64,000 bases of DNA from Pseudogymnoascus destructans (GCF_001641265.1 NW_020167534.1:1054001-1118000), one strand, 5' to 3'; positions 34,431-46,401 are shown, counted from the first letter of the stretch. A program made the numbers and translations. Notes: a model not told the origin generated them from the sequence alone.

Positions 34431-35069
34431 GGAATAGAGAAAGAATAGCCGTACTCTAGTTGAGGAAACGCGGAAAGATCCTTCGACCACGAGTGAAAGA
34501 AGTGGATTTCAACTGCTTGTTCGGTTGGCGGTCAAACGACGGTTACATTATACTGGGGACAAAGACGACAATGGATCTTCGTGGCTCGAAAAAACTGTGA
34601 AAAAACTGTGAAAAAACTGCGGATTGGCGCTGGGTCAAAATGAAGCGGGGGGGGCAGGTGGGCTGAAAGAAAGACGGGAGGGAGAGATGTGCATAGAGGA
34701 CGCGGAGGAAGATCGCCGTTGAATATATATATGCTGTATGGGTTAGTTGGGTCTGATGGAATATTATGGTCTGATTTTTGTTCGTCCTTCTGTCCAAGCG
34801 GGATTGTGAGATGTGGGAGATGGCGATCAATAGATACCAGGGGACTGGGGGATGACTATAGTACTCGTACCTTGGGTCAAGAATTGTTAACAGGGGATCC
34901 ATGTACGTAGTACCACCTCTCCGCTGTTTTAAAAAGTTGCGAGAAATACTCCATAATAATCCGTATAACGCGTCACGTACGTACGAGTGGTAAAGCAGCA
35001 TAACATTACCCGGGGTTTTATTGGACTACTCTACTACAGGGGTAGTACATAGATTTATTAATCCAAAGT

Positions 35070-35255
35070 ACGAGTAGACTACAGTACAGTAGACTACAGT
35101 ACAGTAGACTATAGACGACAGTAGACTATAGACGACAGTAGACTATAGACGACAGTAGACTATAGACGACAGTAGACTATAGACTACAGTAGACTATAGA
35201 CTACAGTAGACTATAGACTACAGTACAGTAGACTATAGACGACAGTAGACTACTC
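35070..35255. repeat. Tandem repeat, 17-bp GACTATAGACGACAGTA unit
   Basis: About nine to ten units of GACTATAGACGACAGTA and its variant GACTATAGACTACAGTA, bounded by GACTACAGTACAGTA copies. The unit is partly palindromic (CTATAG). Confidence 0.85.
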
Positions 35256-35399
35256 TAGTGGACTGGATATCCACTCGTTTCGCGTCGTGGAGCTTGAACG
35301 AGGGGCATGCATGACCGCGTGTTTTGGAAGAGTCAAAAGTACTAGTAGTATTGAATTTGTACATACTCGTACATATTTCGCATCCAATGTACATAGAAG

Positions 35400-35715
35400 G
35401 GGTGTTGAGAATAGAGTGGAGGAGTAGTAGAGGGTACAGAGAGAGTAGTTGAGTAGTAGAGGGTAGAGTAGTAGAGGGTACAGAGAGAGTAGTAGAGGGT
35501 AGAGTGGAGGAGTAGTAGAGGGTACAGAGAGAGTAGTAGAGGAGTAGAGTAGAGGGTACAGAGAGTAGAGTTAGAGGAGTTAGAGGAGTATGGGAGTTAG
35601 TTAGTGTTTAGAGAAGGAAGAAGGGAAGAAGGAAGGAAGAAGGAAGAAGGAAGAAGGAAGAAGGGAAGAAGGAAAGAAGGGAAGAAGAAGGGAAGAAGGG
35701 AAGAAGGGAAGATGG
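35400..35715. repeat. Purine-rich tract: GAGTAGTAGAGGGTACAGAGA units then GAAGGGAAGAAG
   Basis: More than 300 bp almost free of C on the plus strand. The first part repeats AGTAGTAGAGGGTACAGAGAG; the last ~120 bp is pure purine GGAAGAAGGGAAGAA, able in principle to form triplex DNA. Confidence 0.85.
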
Positions 35716-36049
35716 CCGGAGTACCATGCTACATGCATACAATATTCTCCGTCTATCCCCTCACTTCCTTCACTACAAGTTAGTGAGTAACTGACTAACC
35801 CACTTACTAAACCAAACTGACCTCACTCCTCTCTCGATTCCCTCGGCCATCTAGCCATAGGTCGCCCGTAGATAGCCGTAGCGAATATTGTACGGATCTA
35901 AATACGTACATATGTACATAAAAATATACAAAATACACATGTACAGTCCAGCACAGCACGCACAGCACACGTCCTTCTCCACACTATGCATCTCGATTAA
36001 TCACACACAGGGAGATATCTCATTACCAGCCAGACCAGCCAATACACCA

Positions 36050-36140
36050 GACTGTGCTACAGACTGTGCTACATCAGACTGTGCTACATCAGACTGTGCT
36101 ACATCAGACTGTGCTACATCAGACTGTGCTACATCAGACA
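36050..36140. repeat. 15-bp tandem repeat CATCAGACTGTGCTA
   Basis: Five to six near-perfect units. Because 15 is a multiple of three it keeps a 156-codon ORF open (35888-36358, CATSD repeats), but that ORF has no other coding support. Confidence 0.85.
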
Positions 36141-36737
36141 TACAATACACCAGACCAAGCAAGGAACATGTCCCGTCACGGATGCATCAGACGAAGTGCC
36201 GAGACGTCAGTCACACGTGGAGGATTAGTCTAGCTGGCCATACCGAGTGGAGATTGGATGAGGGGGGCCAGCCAACCATAAGACAAAAAACCGAGAATGA
36301 AATAAGGAAGTCAAGCATATGTATTAAAAGTAGCATTTATCCAAGTTTGAGGGAGTAGGTAATGGATAGGGGTAGGGATAGTAGGGAGTAGGTAATGAGT
36401 ACTCTTAGTTAATTCTAGTACGCAGCGCAGCGCTCATTTGTAGCACGCTCACCGTTCTATGTTCTATGGGTACCCACCACCACGCCCACGCCGACTAAAA
36501 CTGTATTGACAGGGAAAAAAAGCACTGCCCCAGATAAGAACCCACTACCCACATGCTGCATGTCACTGTACTGACTACTAACGACTACATACGGGCGATG
36601 TACCTCGCTATACAATATTGCGTATTTTACGCCGGGCTTTTGTAGTATTCTCCTCTGTAATGTCGGCCAGTATACAGACACAGATATACAATGGTACTGC
36701 ACCTATACGATAAAACCACTGTACTCTCAGTGTTCTC

Positions 36738-36768
36738 TACATTGGCACGTTGGCACGTTGGCACGTTG
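36738..36768. repeat. 10-bp tandem repeat TTGGCACG(T)
   Basis: Three to four head-to-tail copies of GTTGGCAC. Confidence 0.7.
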
Positions 36769-38199
36769 GCGGCCGCTCACTGATGTAATATCGACGGAAA
36801 AAGCCACACTTAAAACTACCCAAAACTCCCCCCCCCAAACCAACCACTACCAAATCGTACTAAATGCTACAAAACCTGGCGTCTCTTCCCCCTGGTTGTC
36901 TCTCAAATCATTGCTCCATTGCTCTACAGGTAGTCAAGCCCTTAGACTTAGACCCAGCCCCATACAGAGACAGAGACCGACCTAGGCCCATACAACAAAG
37001 CCCCATTCAGACAAGCCCGTAGGGAAAAGAGACAAATGTCCATAGTCCCCCCATCTCTTTTACCACTGACAAGCATTGGAGCTAGTCGTTCATCTCCGTG
37101 CCCATAGGGTGGATTCAATCTTGTGGCGCAAGACTAAAAGGCCCGCCGACCTGTGGACGTAGGCTCGATTCACAGCACTACCACTCTGCCATGCAATATC
37201 ACAGCAACCTCCTCCACCTTTGCCACCACCACCACCTCCATGATCCATCCCAAAATCCACTCGAGTAATGCCTGGCATCATGCTTAGACGTGACACCTGT
37301 TGAACCCCGCCCAATGATAGGTCAAACCTCGCGAGGCGGCTCTGGCGCTCTCTGCTCTGTGATATTAGTATCATGTACCCCCTGCCCTTTTGTTCGCTCC
37401 TGGAATTTCTTCCCCATGAGACCTGTCTCTTCGCTACAGTCCCTCCATAACCCCAAGCCCCTGCGACTTCGTCTGGGGAAAAAGTCTCGCTATTGCGACC
37501 CGTATCCGTGGGCTGAAGGCTAAACCGAAACAAAGGGCTCTGAGTTGTGACGCCCCGCTCCTGCAATCTGTCGCCAGAGACGCCATCCAACAGGCGACAA
37601 TAGCGAAAACGGCGAGCCTGTCGAGTTCAAAGCAAAGCCGCCAGCTACAGCTTTTTTGCTTTTTGACGCTCATTGTGGTGGCGCCGAATCCCCGCGCTTC
37701 CTCATTGTCGAGCGCCTCGATCTATCGAGAGTGCTAATATCACAGTGAAGGCCTCTCACAACGATAGCCCCACTCTCACATTCCTGGCGAAATCGTTCCA
37801 TAGGGCGACTCGAAGCGAAATCAGACAACAAGCATACTGCCAGCCACGACTTGTCTTACTACTCCACTGGCGTATCCAGCGCAGCTCACAGGCTGGATCA
37901 GGAGCCACGTTATGAACCGCGCCTACCTGCACCTGCCCGTCCATTTCAATAATACAGCCCTGACAGAAGCACGTTAAAATAACAATGCGAACTGGACTTC
38001 TTATGACCCGTGCATAGTTGACCGTGGGGGGGATCAAAGCATAGGCGCCAACTCTGCTGGACGACGACGACGATAACTGCGGCTCCCGTTGCTCTGATCT
38101 TTAGTGAATGGGACATGAGCTCATCAAGCCAAGACTGTACTCTAGTTAACTATCCGCACATCGCCTCAATCGACGGGCGCTGGCCAAAACTCAAATATT

Positions 38200-39518
38200 A
38201 TGTCATACCAATACCCACCTCCACCGAGTTCCGGCGCGGATTATAAACTCTCACCACGTTCGATTGGCAACTTCCAAATACCACCTGCAATACCCCCAGA
38301 GCTATCACAACAAGTGCTAGATAGCAATCTATTCTCTCAAGAACTCAATCAGCATGCGTCCGACCAAGAAGGAAAAGTAAAGCGGTCATCGTCAACCTCC
38401 AACATCCACGATCAAGCGGTAGCCGATGCGGCCTTGGCGGCATCGGCGGAGAAGAGGAGAAATAAGCTAGGATACCATAGAACTTCTGTCGCTTGTGGTT
38501 AGCACCCATCTTTCTTCTGCCTTGTTTGAACTTCTCTTCGTAGGCCCACGGATTCGCTAACACTCAATAGGACACTGTCGTCGAAGAAAGATAAGATGCA
38601 TTCTTGCGCCAGGAGATCTCCAAAATCGATGCGCCAATTGCATCAGACTGAAGAAGGAATGCAACTTCTACCCTGTTGACCAACCGCCGCAGCAGCCCCA
38701 AGGCCAGCGTGGCGCATCTAGCGGCAGAGGACTCGGTAGGGCTTCTTCTTCGGCATCCCCTACAGATCAGCTTGGCCGTAATTCGGAAATACAGAATGGA
38801 CTTTCGTATCCAAATATGGCCATGCCTCCCTATCTCGGCTCTTCTGATCTAAAGAGACTAAAAGATGATGGTTTCCCACCTGAAAATAGAGGTTTGTATT
38901 CCCAAACTTACCCACATGATTCCGATGGTCTCGGTCCTGACTCTTCTAGGCCTTGTCTTCGGAGCGCAAAATGAATACCAACCTAATTCGGCGGCATGGA
39001 TGCAATCCAAACCACCACCTTCAACGAGGCCTGTAGCCGATTCTTCCGGTTACTGGCGCGTTAATACCCAAGAATCTTTGGCTCCAGCATTCCCAATGTA
39101 CTCTCAGCCTTTGAGTCAACCTCAGCACCAGAATTGGTCACCAGGCGCAGTGGATCCAGGCCCTCGGGAAGAGCTCAACTGGGTAGTCCCTCAGCGTTCT
39201 GTGTCTTTTGGGCACCTTGAGAACATGCCCCAGGCACCCTATATGCACGGTGATCCAAATTCGATTGCAGTATCAGGCCCAACCATCGGATCTTCTCATA
39301 TCTCCGATCCTCGGCAGCAACCGCCATCCTCACCACCACAGCCTTGGTCGGTTCCGCAGTACGGTTATATGAAAACTTCTGCTGCCCCAACCGCCGAAGG
39401 GTTCAATAGTTGGTTTCCAAATAATCCCAACATGCCCCTCAATCCCCAGGGCGGCGGCGACAACATGCCTTATGATTCAGTATATTACAACGACACAGCG
39501 CAAGCCGGGCGCCCATAG
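38200..39518 (+). CDS. Zn2Cys6 transcription factor, short form, uncharacterised
   Basis: Exons 38200-38497, 38571-38891, 38950-39518; 395 aa. The binuclear cluster is CGHCRRRKIRC...CANCIRLKKEC, split by intron 1 after its first Cys (about residue 99). The N-terminus (MSYQYPPPPSSG) and everything after ~135 are low-complexity, rich in Pro, Ser, Gln and Asn, with no fungal-specific regulator middle domain. So it is a short Zn-cluster protein whose tail may be an activation domain. Intron 2 is needed: without it the frame ends at a TGA soon after PPENRG; the GTTTGT donor and CTTCTAG acceptor restore a 189-codon frame. Target genes unknown. The gene follows a long repeat-rich spacer, as is common for regulators with long leaders. 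Confidence 0.8.
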
Positions 39519-40026
39519 TAGCAAGGCTCCCACGAAGACATCTAGAGTAGAAGATGCGGTAGAACGAGCTTGGGGTCGGGGGTAATGAGCAATGGGCGAG
39601 TGGTGAGAACGACGTAGGCCCTTGCGGGCGTTGCTAAGTGTCGGTGTGAGACTCGAGGTCTCCCGATATTATTCCCAACGAAATCACCATTTTTTGATTC
39701 CGAATAACACCGTACCAATACAAATGCTTAAAACTGATTACGTTAAGCTTCCCTTTTGGCCATTAATTAATTTTGTTGGTCATTAATCCATGTGAAATAA
39801 AGATCTACGGCGGCAGGCTCCCTTTGTTACTCGCTGTAGAGTAGAATCCGTGACTTCCTTGTCGTGATTCTCATACAGTAGTTTTGGGGATAGTGTCGCA
39901 CATTAACGTTGTAGCCTTAAATATAAGGCACTATAATTATAGTTCCTTATCTACAATCAAACCCACCTGTGATGCTCGTTTGCGCCATTTCAGGAACTTT
40001 CAACGTAGTTGAATCCCAACGTCACC
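39519..40026. other. Intergenic region
   Basis: About 500 bp of 3' UTR and promoter between two tandem genes. No gene seen. Confidence 0.4.
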
Positions 40027-40545
40027 ATGTTCCATGTGAGCAGAATTATCCGTCCAACGGATCTCTGTTCCTTTGACTAACATGCCATAGCCACACCCCG
40101 AAGACACCTACCACCTCCGATTACATCGGGCCCGCTCGGTCATCCTCACCACGCAAGAGTAGCTCTCCCTGCCGTTTGATTTTGTGCCCTCCTTTCTAAC
40201 TATTCTCTCAGGCTCGTCGAAATCCGCGCTGCTCAACGCACCTTTGAGGGTGCCTACATCCGCACAGCTGTCTCCCAGTTTACATTCGCCCTCGTCGTCC
40301 TCAAGATCTTCACAGCCGAATTCTACAGCGTCGGCGCCCTTTTCGCCATCTATGGCATGGCGGTGGTGCTTGTGAGCGCCTATCGGCGCTGGGTCGGCAA
40401 CAGGCAGTTCTTCAGTGAGGTGGGGGATGATGGGGTGAATAAGAAGAAGTTCAGGACGAGCGGGGAGGTGGTGATTATCTTGGCGGCGCTGAGTATGGGT
40501 GCTTATGCGAGCTTGTTGGCGTTGACTTTGAGACTGCATCCGTAG
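40027..40545 (+). CDS. DUF202 (YidH-type) small membrane protein
   Basis: Exons 40027-40035, 40091-40158, 40212-40545; 136 aa. The first exon is only ATG-TTC-CAT before a GTGAGC donor; intron 1 ends GACTAAC...CATAG, which removes an in-frame TAG. Intron 2 uses GTAGCT and restores TTQE-LVEIRAAQRTFEGAYIRTAVSQF, the conserved DUF202 start. Three hydrophobic segments follow: SQFTFALVVLKIF, VGALFAIYGMAVVLVSAY and VVIILAALSMGAYASLLALTLRL. The same fold occurs in Vtc1, but the sequence is not Vtc1 and no function is known for this subgroup. Intron and start choices are mine, based on frame and motif continuity. Confidence 0.75.
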
Positions 40546-41631
40546 CTAGATGGCTGCGAGTTTACGAATAGCACAGAAATATCTGGGTTTGCGAGCGGGA
40601 ATTAGTATTGTTAACTTGTTGCGGGAGTTGGGGTTTTGGCGTTGACTGGGTGGATATGGGCATCTTGCCAGGGCAAGGAGGAGTATAATGTCACGTTGAC
40701 CCCGGTCTCACGATTTAGGAACGAGGTCAATCAGTCCAATATTTTCAAACATTAATGTATTTTGGCAGTATTTATTTCTATGCTGTTTGAAGAGTTGCAC
40801 GTCTTCATGAACAAAGAACCGGCATTACCGGAACAGTTTCATGAAGCTGGTTATCATCCCGGAATGGGTTCCGCCACCAAGCTTCGAAACTCAGACTTTT
40901 CTGAGTCGACTTCGTGTCATGAAAGTAACAATGCCTAGAACGATTGATTAGCAAATAATTCAGTATCGTTTTTGGTAGGTTTGAATTAGGTTTTGTTGAT
41001 GCAAGTTCAGTAAGTACCTAGTTATCCACATAATTGTTCCAGAACAGGTCTGTGATAATATAAAATATTTCTCATCATCTTGCTTTTGTCTCGCGACAAA
41101 AATCGTGCTTGGGCAGGGTATTGGAGAGAATAAAAAGTAGCTTACCGTATGTATAGGCTTGTCGTGATGTTTATCTAGAATAGATCAGTAGGCCAGCCAC
41201 AAACACTTTCGACAGATGTCGAAACCAGTGGTTGAGCCATTGGAATGGTGGAATGAACGAGGAAAAGAGGAAGGTTGTGAGGCTTCAGAAGGGGTCTTTT
41301 GAGATCAAGCTCCATTGGAGCATTCATTCTCTTCCTATATTGGTGATACCTGGGTATCGTTCATCACCAGCCCATAGTATCAGGAAGGTGGAAGAAAGTT
41401 GAGTGGAAAATATTTGCTACTTGTTTTAACGACGACTAGCGTGCCAAGACATCATTGTCTCGGCTCTCGACGTGGTTGTTTCCTCAGGTCGTCTGGGCGA
41501 CTCGCGGAACCTCGATAGCAACCTTGATTTCACGGACGAAACCAACTTTATTCCCACAACACCAAAGTCGGCACCCAATCGCAGCTTCTATTCAAGTTAA
41601 ATATCAAGGGAGGATCGAGCCATCACGAACG
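40546..41631. other. Intergenic region, about 1.1 kb
   Basis: No ORF of protein-like composition and no RNA gene I recognise between the DUF202 gene and PRP39. The last ~180 bp are probably the PRP39 leader. Confidence 0.4.
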
Positions 41632-43988
41632 ATGGGTGACTTTCACTTTGGAGGAACTGAGGAGGAGAGCGCCGAGATAACGAAGCTCAATAACGAAGTC
41701 GTAAGTAGATCATCTACCTTGCAAGCTGTGTGATGCAGAAGCTGACATGTGTGCCGAAAATACAGCTCGAGGATACGGATAACTTTGAAAACTGGGAGAA
41801 GCTTGTCCGAGCTGCTGAGTCGTTGGAGGGCGGCTTAAATCGCAACTCGAGTCCTCAGGCAATTACCACTGTACGAGATGTCTACGACCGCTTCCTTCTG
41901 AAGTTTCCATTACTCTTTGGGTATTGGAAGAAATATGCGGATCTCGAGTTTTTAATCGCAGGCACCGAAGCCGCAGAGATGGTAAATAACGCTTCGAATT
42001 ATAAAGGACGAACCCGCTAACATACACCAAGGTCTTTGAGCGCGGTGTCGCAGGCATCACAAACTCGGTAGACTTGTGGACAGACTATTGCTCCTTCAAG
42101 GTTGAGACGAGCCACGTTCCTGATGTCACCAGAGAGTAAGTATACATGGATGCTTTCCTTCCCATAACACAAGCAAGTATACATGAGTGGTCCCCTTCCC
42201 ATAACACACGCATCAGCAGCGATGCCATCACACACTCCACACGGGCTTGAGAGGATCATCCTTTTCACAGACGGTGAGAGTGCCTAAAAATGTCCATCGT
42301 GTGATATCTTTCTCACGCTCCCGACCAGGAAATCTCTTTCCTGCCATTATTATTCGCTTCCAAGTCGTATCACCTTGCACATCTTTTTACCAGCTTCGGG
42401 ATTTGGGGGATACAGAGTCAAGCACAACATCCCTTTCCGTATTTGATGTCCCTACCACCTTCTTTGCACCCTGATTCCCCCCCTTTGGAGATTCCGCTAA
42501 CATCGTTTAACAGGTTGTTTGAGCGGGGTGCCTCGTGTGTTGGTTTGGACTTTCTGGCACATCCATTTTGGGACAAGTACCTGGAATTTGAGGACCGCTG
42601 GGAGGCACATGACAAGATATTTGCCATTCTCAGCAGGGTGGTCCACATTCCTATGCATCAATATGCGAGGTATTTCGAGAAGTTCCGCCAACTCGCCCAT
42701 ACTCGCCCTGTTTCCGAGCTGTTACCATCGGATGTCCTTACTAAATACAGCGAGGAAATTATGTCGGAAGCGTCAAATTATCCTTCAGCGCCGAAGGGGG
42801 AGCTCGAGGTTGAAAGAGAGCTTCGCGCCAAGATCGATAACGACCACATGGCGATTTTCACAAACACGCAGACTGAGACAACGAAGCGTTGGACGTATGA
42901 GTCCGAAGTCAAGCGCCCTTACTTCCATGTAACGGAATTGGACGTGCACCAATTAGTCAACTGGCGAAAGTACCTTGATTTTGAGGAAGCGGAAGGAAAC
43001 TATGTCAGAGCCCAGTTCCTCTACGAGCGATGCTTGGTCACCTGCGCTTTTTACGATGAATTCTGGTTTAGATACGCTAGATGGATGCTTGCGCAAGATG
43101 GAAAGGAGGAGGAAGTTCGCAACATCTACCAACGTGCGAGCACCCTTTACGTCCCCATCAGCAGACCGGGGATCAGGCTTCAATACGCATACTTCGAAGA
43201 ATCGGCTGGGCGGCCAGATGTATCTCAAGAAATCCACGAAGCGATTCTACTCAGACTCCCTGGAAATGTGGAGACTATTGTTTCTTGGGCCAACTTGCGG
43301 AGAAGGCAGTCCGGTCTTGAGGCAGCTATTGAGGTTTATAAGAACCAAATTGATTCGCCTTCTATCGACATACATTCCAAGGCCGCCTTGGTTGTCGACT
43401 GGGCGTGCCTTTTGTGGAAGATCAACGGCTCGGTTACCGACGCACGACAGGTTTTCGAGACCAACGCACAGTGGTATCCCAGCAGCCGCCAATTCTGGGA
43501 GAAGTACTTACAGTTTGAGCTAGAGCAGCCTACGAGCACGGCATCAGAGAGTGAGCAATACACCAGGATCAAGCAGGTGTTTGATGATATAAGGAGAAAG
43601 GCCCGTTTGACCAGTGCTACCGTCAAGGATTTGAGCCATTACTATATGGAATACCTTCAGCAGCGAGGGACAAGGGATGCAATGAAGGAGTTCCTACAGG
43701 TTGACCGAGAGATCAATGGGTAAGTTCAGTACCACGATATTATTGAGAGATGTTCTAACTCGACCATAGTCCGGTGTCAGTTCGGTTGCCTGGGGTTGGC
43801 GAAGAGAAACCCGCTGCTCAGGAGAACGACCAGGACAACCAGGATACAAAGGGTGATGCGTCGTACAGCAAATACTACCGATTGCCAGAACTTGTTGCTA
43901 CCTCGCAGGTAAGGATGCACGGATGAGTTAACTGGAATGCCCTTGCTAACTTGGATAGGCTATGTCTCAGTTGGCACCCTTCTATTGA
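41632..43988 (+). CDS. PRP39: U1 snRNP splicing factor Prp39 (HAT repeats)
   Basis: Prp39 is a U1 snRNP component that helps commit 5' splice sites. Exons 41632-41700, 41766-41981, 42032-42135, 42514-43719, 43770-43908, 43959-43988; 587 aa. Half-a-TPR repeats dominate: FENWEKLVRAAESL, FGYWKKYADLEF, LWTDYCSFKVET, FWDKYLEFEDRW, WRKYLDFEEAEG, FWFRYARWMLA, FWEKYLQFELEQ. The protein ends MSQLAPFY. Intron 3 (42136-42513, 378 bp) is six times longer than its neighbours and contains a repeated CTTCCCATAACACA word. All splice junctions keep the frame and the repeat spacing. Confidence 0.93.
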
Positions 43989-44485
43989 TTGACTGTTCGG
44001 ATTACGGTTGACAGCGAAGTCTGGAGGAAGTAGATTGTCATGTTGCCACATCCTCCTTGCGCCTTCTCGTGGTTTCCAGTTTGTATAACTATAATCTAGA
44101 CAGCGGCAGCTTCAATGACGATGTAAGAAATGGATGTTAGAATAGTGGAACTTTGCTCACTGGTTTTGGAGGCCTTTATATTACTCCATTCAATCCAAGC
44201 TACAAAGAGCCTTACAACTTCTATATGTATATGACTTACGTAATTATTCGTGCCTGGTATGTTTTTTCGTGACCTATATGGTTCTGTTGGCTACATGTTT
44301 GTTCATCACCGCCACCTTATGACGGTGGCTGTCGGAATAATTATTTCCAAAATGTAGTTTCTGATATTTTTATTAAATATAGATATACGTACATGTATAG
44401 CGAAAGCCCTGAAAGCCTCAGTCATATGTGCCGACGCGACAATAATTGCGATAAATCCACCACAACACTAGAAATCAATTGAAAC
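43989..44485. other. PRP39 3' flank
   Basis: About 500 bp, AT-rich towards its end, without a gene. Confidence 0.4.
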
Positions 44486-44627
44486 TACTCGGAGTCCTCT
44501 TCCTCAGACGTGTCTATTACAATCCGACTTAGTCCCACCACACTTGCCATAGCGACGGGCCCGGGTTTCTACCCTTGGCACGACTTGCCCTTATGTCCTG
44601 GTCTACCTGCACTATAACATCCCTCTC
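44486..44627 (-). pseudogene. Relic of a pogo-type transposase C-terminus
   Basis: On the minus strand this short piece reads QVDQDIRASRAKGRNPGPS, then, across frames, RYGKCGGTKSDCN and IVIDTSEEEDSE followed by a stop (44486-44488). Such Cys-rich ends with an acidic tail close many fungal pogo/Fot1 transposases. It is cut off by the solo LTR. Confidence 0.45.
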
Positions 44628-45563
44628 TGTAATGGTGGGTGCACCAGATGTGAGAATCTAGCCACCCAGGGGAGGGATGATTTTACTAAGACAACACACT
44701 GTCTTAGGAAACAGAGCCAAAGGGTTGTAGCTTAGACTATTCCACAACACAGCAATCAGGTGTATGATGTAGTGAAGTGGTTTAGACAAGTTGTAACAAA
44801 TGTTGAGTCTGAGAACTCAGGGGTAAGTCAGAGGTTAGCACCTCACTGACTTTTCAAAAATAGAGAATAACAAGATCAATGCTTGGAAGCTTGGAAAAGA
44901 CGTAGAAGTATGTGCTAGTCGATTTACTGTATTGCCTGCTTGCCCTTTCTTAAGGAAAGGGCAATCCTATTTATGCCAAAGGAGTGTAGTTCTCTCATTT
45001 TCCATGACTTTCCATGACTAACCAGGCTTGGTAAATGTATTAGAAATCAAGTGCGACCCACAACTAGCTTGCTAATCATGTAGTGAACGTAAGAGAATCC
45101 CATAGAACCATCTCTTGGGTTCCTAGCCTATAGGAAGTGAAAAGGAGGTCCAAGGTCAGAGTACCTATAGACAAATTATGTCATAACTTAACCAATCTTG
45201 TGGGTAACTAAGGAGCGATGACGTGTAATGAATCATAGAGGGTTGTAGAAGCTTCTAGAGCTATCGTTCATGTTCCTAGGCCTCTAGTTGGTAGAGATAT
45301 GCCATGTGGTAGTATTGGCCCACCCCCTTAAGGAGGAGATTTTCTTAATAACTTGTTCAATGAGTGTCCAAATGATATGCCGTGATGTATGTAGCATAAA
45401 CAGATGTAGTAGAAGAGTTTGCAGCAATCGTTGAGTAGTATTGCTTCTGTTGTTGGTGTGATAAGCCAAGATATGTATGGTGACTTGTAGGTTTGAGGAG
45501 GAGATTTCTAAGTTTGCTCTTGAGTTTGATAGCAAACTGAGTGCAACGAATGTCAGTATGACA
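44628..45563 (-). mobile_element. Solo LTR, long subtype
   Basis: 936 bp, plus-strand TGTAATGGTGGG to GTCAGTATGACA; same family as the LTRs of the intact gypsy element but without their 57-bp deletion. The flanks CTCTC and AGTGT do not match, and the left and right flanks belong to pogo relics in opposite orientations. The solo LTR was therefore probably left by recombination between LTRs of different insertions. Confidence 0.88.
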
Positions 45564-46209
45564 AGTGTGTGGTTAGGAGTGGGTATTTATCCATTTAATC
45601 CTCAAAACGAATATAAACACTTGCCAACTTTACACACCCGCTCTTCTACCACTTCAACAAATGCTACTACACCACCTCCATGAACACCAAACCATCGCTC
45701 ATTACTCCTTAGCCCTCCGCCGAGTGGTACGGAGTTGCATAGCTCTAACGCAGCTCTTAATTTGATGTTGCAAGCTCAAAATGTGCTTGACTCTCTAACA
45801 CACAAATATATCTCACGACTTGCACGCACTGCTGAAACTTTAAGAACGCAAAACACATTGTTACTTAAGGAGCTACAAGATACCCAAAGTGTTCTATCTG
45901 CACGTAGAACCAAGAAGCGGGCAAGAGAGTAGCGTTGAAAGGAGTTATTGTAATGAGTACTCAAGAAATCCAGTCGGCAGTTTTACAGATTGAAAATGAG
46001 ACCCGTAACAACAAGGGCAAAGGTCGGGCATAAAGGGTTGAACAAGACAGTATTATCGAGGAAATTGAGGAGGACCTACTTGTTAATGATTTGCCTGACT
46101 CGGAATTTGGTACGCTCAGTTGTATTATAGTTAATAATTGATTTGAAGTTAGAAGACTCGGTTTTTGGTGCTCATTACGCCATGGTGCTCCTTACGCCAT
46201 TGCGAACGT
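45564..46209 (+). pseudogene. 3' end of a pogo/Fot1-type DNA transposon
   Basis: Starts in the transposase with VWLGVGIYPFNPQN, the typical GIxPFNP end of the DDE domain, then a coiled-coil tail (LDSLTHKYISRLARTAETLRTQNTLLLKELQD) and STQEIQSAVLQIENETRNNKGKG, broken by stops. It ends in two 17-bp repeats (46167-46183, 46184-46200; GGTGCTCMTTACGCCAT) and TGCGAACGT next to a TA. The same layout in reverse opens the pogo element at 48,246. Confidence 0.7.
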
Positions 46210-46401
46210 TACCTTCGAGAAAGGAAGATCCATACTTGAGGCTGTATGAGATATGAATAGCAATTCCCCACATCGTGTTGGAGTTGGTAGGGTGCATTGA
46301 CGTCGGCGCTACTACCGGCATTCTCCGTTGTGTTTATGTGGTTGGGACGAGACTCCCCTCCAGAGTACTGACACAATATACCACACAACGCGCTCTACGC
46401 C

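Larger units (their letters stand above)
33424..38199. other. 4.8-kb gene-free tract with many short tandem repeats
   Basis: No credible protein gene: every ORF is short and of poor composition. The tract holds at least five separate simple-sequence clusters listed below, then a stretch (about 37,090-38,199) of more complex sequence directly upstream of the Zn2Cys6 gene that could be its long 5' leader. Non-coding transcripts are possible but cannot be seen here. Confidence 0.6.

Noticed and set aside
36050..36140. Possible CRISPR-like array
   Set aside because: Head-to-tail 15-bp units without spacers in a eukaryotic genome: a minisatellite.
35888..36358. 156-codon ORF with CATSD repeats
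   Set aside because: Open only because of a 15-bp tandem repeat; no coding features on either side.
45284..45535. 83-codon ORF (MLSNSRANLEISSS) present in several LTR copies
   Set aside because: Its recurrence is explained by LTR homology; it lies within the LTR and has no protein-like features.
24751..45563. Inversion of the 20-kb interval between the two opposed solo LTRs
   Set aside because: Swapping the flanks does not create matching target duplications (CTCTC with GAGAG, ATAGA with AGTGT), so there is no support for it.
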